This document shows, one piece after another, positions 26,820 through 41,659 of a DNA stretch of 64,000 bases. Made by a program: the position numbers and the translations under genes. Source of the DNA: Trujillonella endophytica (GTDB lineage: Bacteria > Actinomycetota > Actinomycetes > Mycobacteriales > Geodermatophilaceae); contig NZ_JABGCI010000005.1 in assembly GCF_019799905.1 (NCBI RefSeq), positions 1 to 64,000 on the forward strand, in the 5' to 3' direction. Every line of letters starts with the position of its first letter. The stretch's first letter is position 1. Under the pieces are notes generated by a model, which was not told where the DNA came from, searched no databases, and saw only the letters and a program-made list of their open reading frames with translations.

Positions 26820-26887
26820 CACCGGTACGGCGCCCGTGGCGACGTCCGCGGTCAGGGCCGCCAAGTCATCGACGTGCACCCACGCCC
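26820..26887 (-). pseudogene. Fragment of an NAD-dependent epimerase gene
   Basis: The minus strand reads GAWVHVDDLAALTADVATGA and then VPV. The intact epimerase at 55380-56288 reads AWVHVDDLAALIADVATGA, with near-identical DNA over about 60 bases. No start, stop or flanking domain remains. The fragment stops just before the ggt stop codon. Confidence 0.7.
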
Positions 26888-26890
26888 CGG

Positions 26891-28750
26891 TCAGTCGTCG
26901 CCGAGAGGAGGGGCGAGGCCGGGGTCGTCCGGTCCGGCTGCTTCCGGGCTGCCGAGGACGTCGTGCACGACACCCGCGCTCCCGCCGCCGCGCCGTTCCG
27001 CTTCCGCGGCAGCCAGCAGGAGTCCGCCCGGCAGGTACTCGATGCCGGTGGCCGCGCCGATCTCCTCCGAGACGGTGAACTCGTGCCCGAGCGCCTCGAG
27101 GGCCGGCCCGTACGCGTCGATGAACGCTGGTTCCACGCTCACCGTGGCGGTGTTCCGCTGGCTGGCCCTGGGGGCGGCGATCGCCTCAGCGAGGTTCATG
27201 TGGCGGTCGATGCGGTTCACCAGCGTCTGCAGCACCGTCGTGATGATCGTGCTGCCGCCCGGGGAGCCGAGGGCGAGTACCGGTTCACCCTCGTGCAGCA
27301 CGATCGTCGGCGCCATGCTGCTTCGCGGCCGCTTGCCCGGCGCGGGCAGGTTCGGCTCGGGCCGCGTGGGATCGGCGACTGCGAAGGTGAAGTCGGTCAG
27401 CTCGTTGTTGAGGATGAATCCCCGGCCGGGCACCGTGATCCCGCTGCCGCCGGTCTGCTCGATGGTCAGCGTGTAGCTGGCGATGTTTCCCTCGGCATCG
27501 CCGACGGTGAGATGAGTGGTGGACGGTCCTTCCGTGCCCTCCCCCACCGTGGGCTCGCTCTCCGCGGGGCACAGACCGTACTCGCCGTCCGGGTTCCCCG
27601 CGGCCGTCGGCTTCTCCAGTGCCGCGTCAGGGTCGATGGCGCAGGCCCGCTCCCTGGCGAAGTCGTCCGACAGCAGCTCGGCCAGCGGCACCTGGCTGTA
27701 CGCCGGATCGCCGACATACGCGTTGCGGTCGGCGAAGGCCAGCGCGCTGGCCTCCAGGTAGTGGTGCAGCACCGGCACCTCGGGCAGCGAGCCCAGGGGG
27801 AACTGCTCGAGGACGTTCAGGGCCTCACCGACGGTCGAGCCACCGCTCGACGGTGGGGCCATCCCGTAGACCTCGAGCCCCCGGTACTCCACCCGGGTCG
27901 GCTCGCGTAGCGGGGCCTCGTACAGCGCCAGGTCGATGCCCTCGAGCAGCCCGGGTCGGACCTCCTCGGCGCCCGCCGCCTCGGGCGGGTCCTGGACCGT
28001 CTGCACGATGTCCTCGGCCAGCTCACCGCTGTAGAAGGGGTCCACGCCCTTGTCCGCCAGCAGCCGGTAGGTCTCGGCCAGGTCGGGGTTGCGGAAGACG
28101 GACCCCACCTCGGGCAGGGCCCGGTTCGGGAGGAACAGCTCGGCAGTCGCCTCGAACCGACGGAACTTCTCCTCGTTGTCCGCGGTCTGCTGCCGGAACG
28201 TCTCGTCGACGACGAATCCCTCGTCGGCCAGCCGGATCCCGCCCTGCAGCGCGTCCGAGAGCGACCACGTGCCGAACTCCTCCAGTGCCGTCACCCAGGT
28301 ACGGGGCGTACCGGGCGTGCCGACCGACAACCCGCTCTGGACCGCCTCGTCAAACGGCAGCGGGTCGCCGGCCTCGTCGAGGAAGGCGCCGGCACCCATC
28401 GCGAGGGGCGCAGTCTCCCGGCCGTCGATCGTGGTGACCGTTCGGGTGGCAGCGTCGTAGTAGACGAAGAAACCTCCGCCCCCGATGCCCGCCGAATATG
28501 GCTCCGTCACCCCCAGCGCGGCAGCCGCGGCCACAGCTGCGTCCGCGGCGTTGCCGCCGGAGGCGAGGACCTCCAGGCCCACCCGGGTGGCATCGGCATC
28601 GACGGTGGCGACCGCGCCCCCGGTCCCGACCGCGAGCGCCCGCTCCTCCGGTGACGGTTCGGCCGGAGCGGCGCTCGCGGGCCCGCCGGCTGCGAGGGCC
28701 CCGGCCGTCAGCGCGGTGAGAGCGACCAGGGTGGTACGCGGACGCGGCAT
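26891..28750 (-). CDS. ggt: Gamma-glutamyltransferase
   Basis: GGT is an exported Ntn-hydrolase that cleaves gamma-glutamyl bonds of glutathione-like compounds. The 619-residue precursor has a signal peptide (TTLVALTALTAGALAAGGPA) and then the large-subunit motifs AVATVDADATRVGLEVLASG and EPYSAGIGGGGFF. The self-cleavage nucleophile is the first Thr of TTH in GPSTTHLTVGD, at about T411, and the glycine-rich GSPGGSTI follows. ATG 28750 has GAGGAG upstream. Length fits the family. Flanked by repeats C and D; no operon partner is visible. Confidence 0.93.
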   Translation of the reverse strand: MPRPRTTLVALTALTAGALAAGGPASAAPAEPSPEERALAVGTGGAVATVDADATRVGLEVLASGGNAADAAVAAAAALGVTEPYSAGIGGGGFFVYYDAATRTVTTIDGRETAPLAMGAGAFLDEAGDPLPFDEAVQSGLSVGTPGTPRTWVTALEEFGTWSLSDALQGGIRLADEGFVVDETFRQQTADNEEKFRRFEATAELFLPNRALPEVGSVFRNPDLAETYRLLADKGVDPFYSGELAEDIVQTVQDPPEAAGAEEVRPGLLEGIDLALYEAPLREPTRVEYRGLEVYGMAPPSSGGSTVGEALNVLEQFPLGSLPEVPVLHHYLEASALAFADRNAYVGDPAYSQVPLAELLSDDFARERACAIDPDAALEKPTAAGNPDGEYGLCPAESEPTVGEGTEGPSTTHLTVGDAEGNIASYTLTIEQTGGSGITVPGRGFILNNELTDFTFAVADPTRPEPNLPAPGKRPRSSMAPTIVLHEGEPVLALGSPGGSTIITTVLQTLVNRIDRHMNLAEAIAAPRASQRNTATVSVEPAFIDAYGPALEALGHEFTVSEEIGAATGIEYLPGGLLLAAAEAERRGGGSAGVVHDVLGSPEAAGPDDPGLAPPLGDD

Positions 28751-29431
28751 GGAGACTCCTCGGGCGTCATCGATGCGCAGGAGGACATCGGACACCTTCG
28801 GAGCTCATCGCACCACCCCCCTTCGGCGGCCACCGACAGGGGATCCCGCCGGGCACACCGACGAGCGCCTCCATGTCCTCGGACCCCGGCTGAGGGCTCC
28901 GAGACGACCTCCACCGGCTCCCTGCGGCCAGCAGGGGCGAGAGCCGGCCCCTTGGTGCGTCGGCGCCATCTCTGCTGGGCGCATGCGCCGCGCCAGGAGA
29001 CGAGAGGTAGCCGCAGCGCCTCCACAAGGAGGAGGCCGTCCTGCCTGATCGCGCGCCGTCGGCAGCGCCCTGCAGCCGAGTAGCCCAACCCGTTCGAGCT
29101 CGGCGTTGTGGCTCCGTCCAGTGACTCGCCGATCGAGTAGCTGCAACCTCGACTCCGCGCACGGCGCGATGGATCGATCACGGCCGGCCCCTCGAGGTCG
29201 GAGCGACTGCCGTGTGAGTTCGTCGCGTGTCGCCCCTCGGACAACGAGTAGACCTCCACGGTCCCTGGCTCGCAGGGCTGCCGCCGCTGTTCGGTCGTGA
29301 CACCGCCGAGACCACCCAGGAGGGGCCCACGCAGCCGACCATCCCGGCGCTCAGCATCTGACCAGCACGAACACCACGCGGCAGCCGTCACGCACCACCC
29401 CCTGGGCTTGACCTGGCCGAGCGCCGCGCGG
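28751..29431. other. Intergenic region with repeat copy D
   Basis: Frames on both strands are Arg/Ser-rich and unsupported. Repeat copy D lies at 29212-29277. Nothing else is recognised. Confidence 0.5.
29212..29277 (+). repeat. Dispersed intergenic repeat, copy D
   Basis: GTGTGAGTTCG is followed by GTGTCGCCCCTCGGACA and, further on, by a small hairpin CCCTG-GCTCG-CAGGG (29263-29277). It is the most diverged copy. Confidence 0.6.
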
Positions 29432-30253
29432 TCAGCCGATGTGGGCCGGGATGCGCCGGGCTTCGATCAGCAGGCACACGTGCTGCAGTCCGGCGATCAC
29501 AGCGGCCTGCAGGAGGGGCAACCGCACGAACACCGGACCGAAGGGACCGAGGAAGGGGGCGAAGAGCCACATCGCGGTCGCCAGGCAGAGCAGGCGCCGG
29601 CGGGGGCTGCCGACCTCGATGCGCCACCGGGCGAGGGGCAGCGCTCCCAGCGCGAAGGCCACACCCAGGACCAGGGACAGCAGCGTGGCGCTGTGCGTTC
29701 CCCCCACCCAGGGGGCAGGGAGCACGCTCAGCGCGGCCGCCGCGACCGCGGCCGACCACCACAGGGCTCCGACTGGGCGCGCCCTCCCCCGCTCCTCGTA
29801 GCAGTCCAGCTCCGTCGGCGGGTACTCGGCCAGCATCTCGGACCGGTCGTGATGGACCGCCACGGAGGGATGCTTCAGGCGGACCCGTGCGACGAGATCC
29901 GCCGGCACAGCGGCCGACAGCCACAGTGCCTCGACCTGGCAGATCTCGGCCCGCAGACCTCGGGTCCCCGCGATGACCCTGCCCCAACAGGCGACCACCG
30001 CGAGGACGTGGCGGCTGCGTGGCTGGTCACCGACCGACTGCTCACCGCCGTAGGCGTAGAAGCCGCAGGTGCAGTCCGGGTCCGGGCTGCGATGCGGCGG
30101 CCGGTCCTTGCGGAGGCAGCGCGCGGTGTTGGCGCCGTCGTGCCAGGGCTCCTTCGAGAACAGGGGGTACACGGCACCGTCCGGACCGATCCGGAAGGTG
30201 CGCAGTGCCCTGATCTGGCCCACCTGTGGCTCGAAGCCACCGTAGGGGTCCAC
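29432..30253 (-). CDS. Conserved hypothetical protein with Cys-rich N-terminal part and C-terminal membrane helices
   Basis: The 273-residue protein opens with a soluble part (RALRTFRIGPDGAVYPLFSK, then ANTARC and PDCTCGFYAYGG) whose cysteines could bind metal; similar GFYAY proteins are widespread in actinobacteria without a known role. The last 100 residues hold three or four hydrophobic segments (ALWWSAAVAAAALSVLPAPW and on). GTG 30253 lies 5 bases after the stop of a 39-residue peptide gene, so the two are likely cotranscribed. I cannot name a function. Confidence 0.65.
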   Translation of the reverse strand: MDPYGGFEPQVGQIRALRTFRIGPDGAVYPLFSKEPWHDGANTARCLRKDRPPHRSPDPDCTCGFYAYGGEQSVGDQPRSRHVLAVVACWGRVIAGTRGLRAEICQVEALWLSAAVPADLVARVRLKHPSVAVHHDRSEMLAEYPPTELDCYEERGRARPVGALWWSAAVAAAALSVLPAPWVGGTHSATLLSLVLGVAFALGALPLARWRIEVGSPRRRLLCLATAMWLFAPFLGPFGPVFVRLPLLQAAVIAGLQHVCLLIEARRIPAHIG

Positions 30254-30258
30254 CGCAG

Positions 30259-30378
30259 CTACCGGGCCGGGGCGGGTTCCCTCTGCGGCTCGGTCGGCTC
30301 CGGCGCGCCCGGCTCGGGAGTCGGCTCGGGCACGGGCAGAACCTCGATACGTCGTACTTCCTTGCCGATGTTGCCCAT
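30259..30378 (-). CDS. Small Pro/Glu-rich peptide (39 residues)
   Basis: It reads MGNIGKEVRRIEVLPVPEPT and then a Pro-Glu-rich tail. Small actinobacterial proteins with an NIGKExRxIEVxP opening are common and unassigned. It lies directly upstream of the GFYAY-type gene on the same strand. The ribosome site is weak, so the call rests on the recognisable sequence and the spacing. Confidence 0.65.
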   Translation of the reverse strand: MGNIGKEVRRIEVLPVPEPTPEPGAPEPTEPQREPAPAR

Positions 30379-30609
30379 GGCGAGAGCGTAGGCACTCGGC
30401 CCGGAGATGAAGGCCCTCCGTGTCCCGACGACGAACCTCCAACGGGCCCTGCGCGCCGGCGCAGGCACGGTCCGTGAAGCGATGGGAGGACCGCTCGAGG
30501 CGCGGTCGCGGCACGAGAACCCATTCACACCGCACCATCCCGGAGAGGACAGTGCATCCTCGACGGCGCCGCCCGCCGGGGGCGCGCCCGTTCCAGGGGG
30601 AGCGCCGGC

Positions 30610-31239
30610 ATGTTCGCTCGATCGACCACATTCCGCGGTGAGCCGAGCGCCGTCGACGACGGCATCGCACACGTCCGCGACAAGGTCCTCCCCGCCGTGC
30701 AGCAGATGGACGGCGGCGTGGGTCTGTCCATGCTCGTCGACCGCCACACCGGCCGGTGCATCGTCACCACGGCGTGGGAGGACGCCGAGGCCATGCATCG
30801 CAGCGCGGACGCCATCCGCCCGATCCGCGGGACCGTGCTCGAACTGGTCCGCGCCGTCGAGGACGAGACCGCGGTGGTCGAGTGGGAGGTCGGCGTCCTG
30901 CACCGCATCCGCGAGGCCGGCGACGGTGCGGCAACGCGCGTCATCCGGACGAAGGGTGCGATCGGTCAGATGAACCGTGTCGTGGACGCCTTCCGCACGG
31001 GCATCGTCCCCCGCGTCCAGCATCTGCCCGGCTTCTGCAGCGTGAGCCTGCTCCTCGACCACGGGACCGGCCGCTGCGCGGTCGCGGCCACGTACGAGAG
31101 CCGCCAGACGATGAGTCGCGCGAAGGGGCAGGCCCAGGCCATGCGCCAGGAGTTCATGGAACACGCAGGGATGCGGGTCACCGAGGTGACGGAGTACGAC
31201 CTCGTCCTCGCGCACCTGCGCGTCCCGCAGACGGTCTGA
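30610..31239 (+). CDS. Protein with two ABM-like (ferredoxin-like fold) domains, function unknown
   Basis: The 209-residue protein appears to hold two related halves. Each has a beta-rich core with VGLSMLVDRHTGRCIVTTAW and CSVSLLLDHGTGRCAVAATY at equivalent places, so the gene looks like an internal duplication of a dimeric alpha-beta-barrel (antibiotic-biosynthesis-monooxygenase-like) unit. The conserved DxxTGRC cysteine occurs in both halves. ATG 30610 has GGGGGAG upstream. No partner gene suggests a substrate. Confidence 0.65.
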   Translation: MFARSTTFRGEPSAVDDGIAHVRDKVLPAVQQMDGGVGLSMLVDRHTGRCIVTTAWEDAEAMHRSADAIRPIRGTVLELVRAVEDETAVVEWEVGVLHRIREAGDGAATRVIRTKGAIGQMNRVVDAFRTGIVPRVQHLPGFCSVSLLLDHGTGRCAVAATYESRQTMSRAKGQAQAMRQEFMEHAGMRVTEVTEYDLVLAHLRVPQTV

Positions 31240-31277
31240 CCGACGGCTACCGCTGACGGGTCACGGTCGGCGCAGAC

Positions 31278-31333
31278 GTGTGCGGAAGTGCCGTGCCGCC
31301 CCTCGGACACCACAGCGTGGGCAACTCGCCCAC
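31278..31333 (+). repeat. Dispersed intergenic repeat, copy E
   Basis: GTGTGCGGAAGTGC matches copy B exactly; GCCCCTCGGACACCAC follows, then a perfect hairpin GTGGGC-AACTC-GCCCAC (31317-31333). Confidence 0.75.
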
Positions 31334-31374
31334 CGCGCGAGTCGCCATGGCTGCATCCGGTGGATGTGGCCCGG

Positions 31375-33329
31375 TCAGCCGAACGCCGTCTGCATCTCCT
31401 CGGACGCCGGGGCACGCTCGGGCTGCGCGGGCATGTCCGGCTGAGCTCCGCCTGTCCCGCGCTCGCCGGGATGCTGGACCGCGACCACCGCGGGGTCGAC
31501 CCGCATCACCGCGTACCCGGCCACGGCGCCCGCGCCGAACCCCGGCGCGAAGACCCGCACCGGGTCGGTGATCACGCCGTCGCGGACGGCGTCGTGGATC
31601 GCCAGCGGGATGCTCGCCGACGACGTGTTACCCACCTTCTCGATGTTGAAGTAGAGCTGGTCGGCGGTCAGCCCGGCCCGCTCGGCCAGCTGGATGACCA
31701 TCGTCTTGTTCGCCTGGTGCGGCACGATCAGGTCGATCGCGTCCATCAGCGACCCGTCCCGTCCACCCGGCGCGGGCAGCTTCCCGAGCTCGTCGATCAT
31801 CTGGGTCAGGTAGCGGCCGGCCAACGCCTTGACCTGGGGCCCGAACACCGTGATGTTGTTGTCGAACTCGGGGTTGGGCCAGAGGATCGAGTTCACCTCG
31901 CTGGCCGGGCCGCTGGCGTAGGTCTTCATGAACTCGATGTCCCCGTCGGTCCCGTCCGCGGCCGGGCCGACGACCAGAGCCGCCGCACCGTCCCCGAAGA
32001 TCATCCGGGAGGTCCGCACGTTGCCGATCTTGTCGGAGAACTTCTCGACACAGACGACCAGGACCGGCCGCTCGATCTCCTGCAGCATCCGGACGGCGTC
32101 GGCGACGCCGTAGGGCATGCCCGCGCAGGCGGCGATGATGTCGTGGGCGGCGTAGACCTGGTGCATCCCGAGCTGCCCGCAGAGGTAGGTGGCCAGCGAC
32201 GGGATGAGGCGGGAACTGGTGCAGGTGCAGACCAGGACGCCGCCGATCTCCTCCGGCTGCCGCCCCGCCTTGTCCAGCGCCGACTCGGCGGCCTGCAGGG
32301 CGAGCTCCTCCACAGGCAGCGAGCTGTACTCACGCTGCTCGATGCCGGTCTTGGAGACGATCTCGTCGGCGCTCATCGGGGACCAGTTGTAGGCCGTGTT
32401 GCGGATCAGGTCGTCGTTGCTGCACACCCGGTCGCCGTGCACCGCGGCCAGTGCCTCGATCCGCGGCTGCACCGAGAAGCGCTGCCGCACGTCGAGTTCC
32501 GGATACGGCCGCACCGGCGGGCGGGACTCCCGGGGCCTGCCGACGTGCCGCGGCTCGGCGCCGGCGCGCAGCCGGCGCAGGAAGGCCCGCACCTCCTTGT
32601 CCCGCGGGTGGAAGGCGACCACGTAGTCGTCGTCCCGGAGGTCGCCGGCCGGGGCCAGCTCCACCTGCGACCGCTCCCAGGGGTACTGGTTGTGCAGGAC
32701 CATGGCCCAGCGGTGCAGCGCCTCCAGCTCGGGGACGTCCTCGGAGACGTCCAGGATGTCGGTGTAGTCGTAGACCGGGAAGTCCGGGTCGTAGCGCGGC
32801 AGCCGGAACGTGAGGTTGCCCGGCTGCTCGAGGAACTCCACGACGGTGGGCTTGATCGCCGGCAACGTGGACGCGTGGTGCCGGCGGTTGGCGAAGACGT
32901 CGAACAGGATGTCGAAGATGCGGTCCTCGCAGCCCTCGCTCCACTTCGCCGGCAGCTGCGGGTAGGCCTGGTGCACGCCGGTGACCTTCGCCTCGCCGTC
33001 CTCCCACGGCTCGAGGACGGGCAGGAAGACGTCGGGCCGGGTCCGCGGGACGTCGGCCCAGCGGGTCGGCCGCTTGTCGTACATCGTGATGGAGAAGCGG
33101 TTGGCCCAGAACAGGTTCAGTGCGAGGTCGCGCATCAGGTCGTAGCGGGTCTCGTAGGCGCCGGTCCGGACCCGCTCGAGGATCTCGGTGCCGCTCGGCG
33201 CCTTGGTCTCGAAGTCCCGACGGACGACGCTGTCCAGTTGCTGCAGCGTCTGCATGGTGGAGAAGTCGAGCTCGGGCATGATGTTCGAGGGGAACACCAG
33301 GCGGCCGTGCCGGTTCAGGACGAAGGCGT

Positions 33330-33333
<4 letters not shown>
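31375..33333 (-). CDS. KAS III-type (FabH/NphT7-like) condensing enzyme with a long N-terminal extension
   Basis: The last 360 residues are a KAS III thiolase-fold enzyme with the full catalytic triad: Cys at about C403 (IIAACAGMPYG), His at about H539 (VPHQANK) and Asn at about N569 (KVGNTSSAS), at FabH-like spacing. The first 290 residues are an extension with no motif I recognise (FWANRFSITMYDKRPTRW, YPWERSQVEL). Enzymes of this fold join an acyl-CoA to a malonyl group. ATG 33333 overlaps the carboxylase stop codon as ATGA, so malonyl-CoA supply and use are coupled. With PhaB in the operon and PhaC nearby, acetoacetyl-CoA is the likely product; a lipid or polyketide starter role is the alternative. 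Confidence 0.85.
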
Positions 33334-38855
<5,522 letters not shown>

Positions 38856-38913
38856 CGTGCAGCCCCCTCGTGATCGGTCCACACCGACGGTCAGGTCCCC
38901 CTCCATGTCTCCG

Positions 38914-39729
38914 CTACATGTCCAGGCCGCCGTTGATCCCCCACACCTGTCCCGTGATGTACGCGGAGGCGTCCGCGGCGAGGAAGTGGACGACGCGAGC
39001 GACCTCGTCCGGCTCACCGAGCCGACCGACCGGGATCTTCGTCCGGAGACCGTCCAAGACCTTCTCGGGCACGCTGTCGAGCATCTCCGTCGCGGTGTAG
39101 CCCGGGGTGATGGCGTTGACGGTCACCCCGATCCCGTCGCTGTGGCCGGCGCGCTGCACCTGGTGCGCGGCCTCCCGGGCCAGCGTCTTGGTCAACCCGA
39201 GGAGGCCGGCCTTGGCCGAGGAGTAGTTGGACTGCCCGATGCCGCCCATCTCGCCGATCACCGAGGAGACCATCACGATGCGCCCGCTGCCGCGTTCGAG
39301 CATGTGCCTCAGCGCGGCCTGGGAGAGGTAGAACGCTCCGGACAGATTGACGTCGATGACCCGTCGCCAGTCGTCGTCGGTCATCTTGAGCACGGTCCGG
39401 TCCGCGGTCGTGCCTGCGTTGTTGACGAGGATGTCCAGCCGGCCGTGCTGCTCGATGACCTCGGCGATCGTCCGGCGGCAGTCGTCCGGGTTCGCGATGT
39501 CTCCCCGGTGCACGCTCACATGACTCTCCGGGTAGGCGCCGGCGAAGTCCTGGGCGAACATCTCTGCCCGTTCCTGATTGGCGCTGTATCCGGCTGCGAC
39601 GTCAGCGCCCTGCTTGGCCAGGCTCCGGCAGATGGCGGCGCCGATCCCGCGGGTGCCGCCCGTCACGAAGGCCACCCTGCCGAGCAGCTTCTCCCCGGAC
39701 CTCGTCGAACGTTCCTGCGTAGCTGTCAT
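38914..39729 (-). CDS. phaB: Acetoacetyl-CoA reductase-like SDR (PhaB/FabG family)
   Basis: The 271-residue SDR has VAFVTGGTRGIGAAI, NNAGTTADRTVLKMTDDDW, the catalytic SSVIGEMGGIGQSNYSSAKA region and the ending INGGLDM. GxGQxNYSxAKAGL and the GGLxM end are typical of NADPH-dependent acetoacetyl-CoA reductases. A short insert near residue 190 (HQVQRAGHSDG) is unusual. ATG 39729 has GGAGAGG upstream. It is the first gene of the phaB-carboxylase-KAS III operon. A FabG role on ACP substrates cannot be excluded from sequence. Confidence 0.82.
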   Translation of the reverse strand: MTATQERSTRSGEKLLGRVAFVTGGTRGIGAAICRSLAKQGADVAAGYSANQERAEMFAQDFAGAYPESHVSVHRGDIANPDDCRRTIAEVIEQHGRLDILVNNAGTTADRTVLKMTDDDWRRVIDVNLSGAFYLSQAALRHMLERGSGRIVMVSSVIGEMGGIGQSNYSSAKAGLLGLTKTLAREAAHQVQRAGHSDGIGVTVNAITPGYTATEMLDSVPEKVLDGLRTKIPVGRLGEPDEVARVVHFLAADASAYITGQVWGINGGLDM

Positions 39730-40168
39730 GGCGTCCTCTCCGGCGCGGCACCCCTCACACTGGGCCAGGGTCTGGAGTGACGGCCGATCGCCGCGCTGAG
39801 GGCCCCGACACAGGTCTTGCGCGGAGCCTCCCGGCAACGGCCGCCACCGTCAACGGAGCGGGACAGATCGACTTCTCCGGCGCGGCCATTCGGAGTCGGC
39901 CAGAACGCGGGATCCAGGGACGCCGCACCGGGAGGGCCGCCGAGTCCCGGCGAACTGGGAGGCGGGCCGCTGCGCAGACTGCACGAGGACGAGGCAGCGT
40001 TCGTCGTTTCGTGCCCGACCGCTCCTCGCTCCTGGTCGACGCCACACTCGTGGTCGTGCTCGGCGACCACCGTCGAGCGGCGCAGGCGGAGCTTCGATCG
40101 GTCCAGGCTGCGGGGACAGGCGTCGTCGGGTCTCGTCGATGCGCCTCGATGCGGCATGCTCCCACCCC
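39730..40168. other. Divergent intergenic region between phaB operon and zwf
   Basis: No gene is supported. It must hold promoters for both sides, but I see no convincing -35/-10 pair or strong dyad. Confidence 0.4.
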
Positions 40169-41659
40169 ATGACCGCCGATGTGGATCGTCGATCTCCGCC
40201 GTGCGTGCTCGTGATCTTCGGCGCCTCGGGCGACCTCACCGCCCGCAAGCTCCTGCCGGCACTCGCACGGCTGGCCGGCTACGGGGCGCTCCCCGCGGAG
40301 GTGGCGCTGGTCGGCGTCGCCCGCACGCCCATGACCGACGACGAGTTCCGAGACCTCTGCCGGCGCAGCGTCTCGGGCGAGGACCACCCGCGGTGGAACG
40401 AGCTCACGTCGACCGCCCGCTACGTGCAAGGCGGCTACGACGACCCCGCCACGTATCAGCGGCTGGCTGAGGTGATGGCCGACTGCGATCGACGGCACGG
40501 CTGCGCCGGCAACCGGGTCTACTACTTCTCGACGCCACCGCGCCTCTTCGGGCCGATCGCGGTGAGCCTCGGCAAGGCGGGGCTGTCCGTGCCGGACGGC
40601 GACTCCTTCGTCCGCGCGGTCATCGAGAAGCCGTTCGGGTGGGACGAAGCCAGCGCCCGGGACCTCTATGCGGAGCTCACCTCGGCCTTCACCGAGGAGC
40701 AGATCTTCCGGATCGACCACTACCTCGCCAAGGAGACGGTGCAGAACCTGCTCGCACTGCGGTTCGCCAATTCGATCTTCGAGCCGATCTGGAACCGGAC
40801 CTGGGTCGACAACGTGCAGATCACCGTTGCCGAGACCCTGGGCGTCGGCGACCGCGGCGGTTTCTACGAGACCACCGGCGCGATGCGCGACATCGTCCAG
40901 AACCACGTGCTGCAGGTCCTCTCGCTCTTCCTCATGGAACCCCCGACCTCGTTCCACGCCGAGGCGATCCGCGACGAGAAGGTGAAGCTGCTGCGGGCGA
41001 TCCACCCGCTGGAGGAGGAGTCGGAGATCGCGGCGAATGCGGTTCGCGGCCAGTACACCCGTGGTGGCACTCGCGCGGACCTCATGCCCGGGTACCGGGA
41101 CGAGCCCGGCGTCGACCCGCTGAGCGCGACCGAGACCTTCGTGGCGATGCGACTGGAGGTCCAGAACTGGCGCTGGACCGGCGTGCCGGTCTACGTCCGC
41201 ACCGGCAAGCGGCTGCCCGCACGGGTCACCGAGGTCGCGATGGAGTTCCGCCGCCCGCCGCAGCTGCCCTTGTTCCCGGGCACCACCGAAGGACTGGAGC
41301 CGGACGCTCTGATCGTGCGGGTGCAGCCCGACGAGGGACTGAGCCTGAGGTTCGGCGCGAAGGTGCCCGGGCACGCCTTCCGGGTCCAGAAGGCCTCCAT
41401 GGACTTCTCCTACCAGAGCTTCGAGGAGGAATCTCCCGATGCCTACGAGCGGGTCATCCTGGACGCGCTGATCGGCGATCCCACTCTGTTCATCCGGGCC
41501 GACGAGGTCGGCCGTTCCTGGCGCATCGTCGACCCGGTCATGCAGTACTGGGCGGCCGACCCGGGGCCCATACCGCTGTACCAGGCAGCCACGTGGGGCC
41601 CACCCGAGGCCGGGTCGCTGATCGCCCGGGACGGCCGGAGATGGCGCCAATCCAGTTGA
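40169..41659 (+). CDS. zwf: Glucose-6-phosphate dehydrogenase
   Basis: The enzyme oxidises glucose 6-phosphate and yields NADPH (or NADH) at the entry to the pentose phosphate route. The 496-residue protein has the cofactor motif VIFGASGDLTARKL, EKPFGWD and the active-site RIDHYLAKE, with full family length. ATG 40169 is favoured; an in-frame ATG at 40139 is possible and neither has a strong ribosome site. Its position between phaB and phaC fits a supply of NADPH to acetoacetyl-CoA reductase, though it is transcribed on its own strand. Confidence 0.95.
   Translation: MTADVDRRSPPCVLVIFGASGDLTARKLLPALARLAGYGALPAEVALVGVARTPMTDDEFRDLCRRSVSGEDHPRWNELTSTARYVQGGYDDPATYQRLAEVMADCDRRHGCAGNRVYYFSTPPRLFGPIAVSLGKAGLSVPDGDSFVRAVIEKPFGWDEASARDLYAELTSAFTEEQIFRIDHYLAKETVQNLLALRFANSIFEPIWNRTWVDNVQITVAETLGVGDRGGFYETTGAMRDIVQNHVLQVLSLFLMEPPTSFHAEAIRDEKVKLLRAIHPLEEESEIAANAVRGQYTRGGTRADLMPGYRDEPGVDPLSATETFVAMRLEVQNWRWTGVPVYVRTGKRLPARVTEVAMEFRRPPQLPLFPGTTEGLEPDALIVRVQPDEGLSLRFGAKVPGHAFRVQKASMDFSYQSFEEESPDAYERVILDALIGDPTLFIRADEVGRSWRIVDPVMQYWAADPGPIPLYQAATWGPPEAGSLIARDGRRWRQSS

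Larger units (their letters stand above)
26363..26890. other. Intergenic region with repeat copy C and an epimerase remnant
   Basis: No intact gene is supported. Repeat copy C lies at 26623-26677 and a short remnant of an epimerase gene at 26820-26887. Confidence 0.5.
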
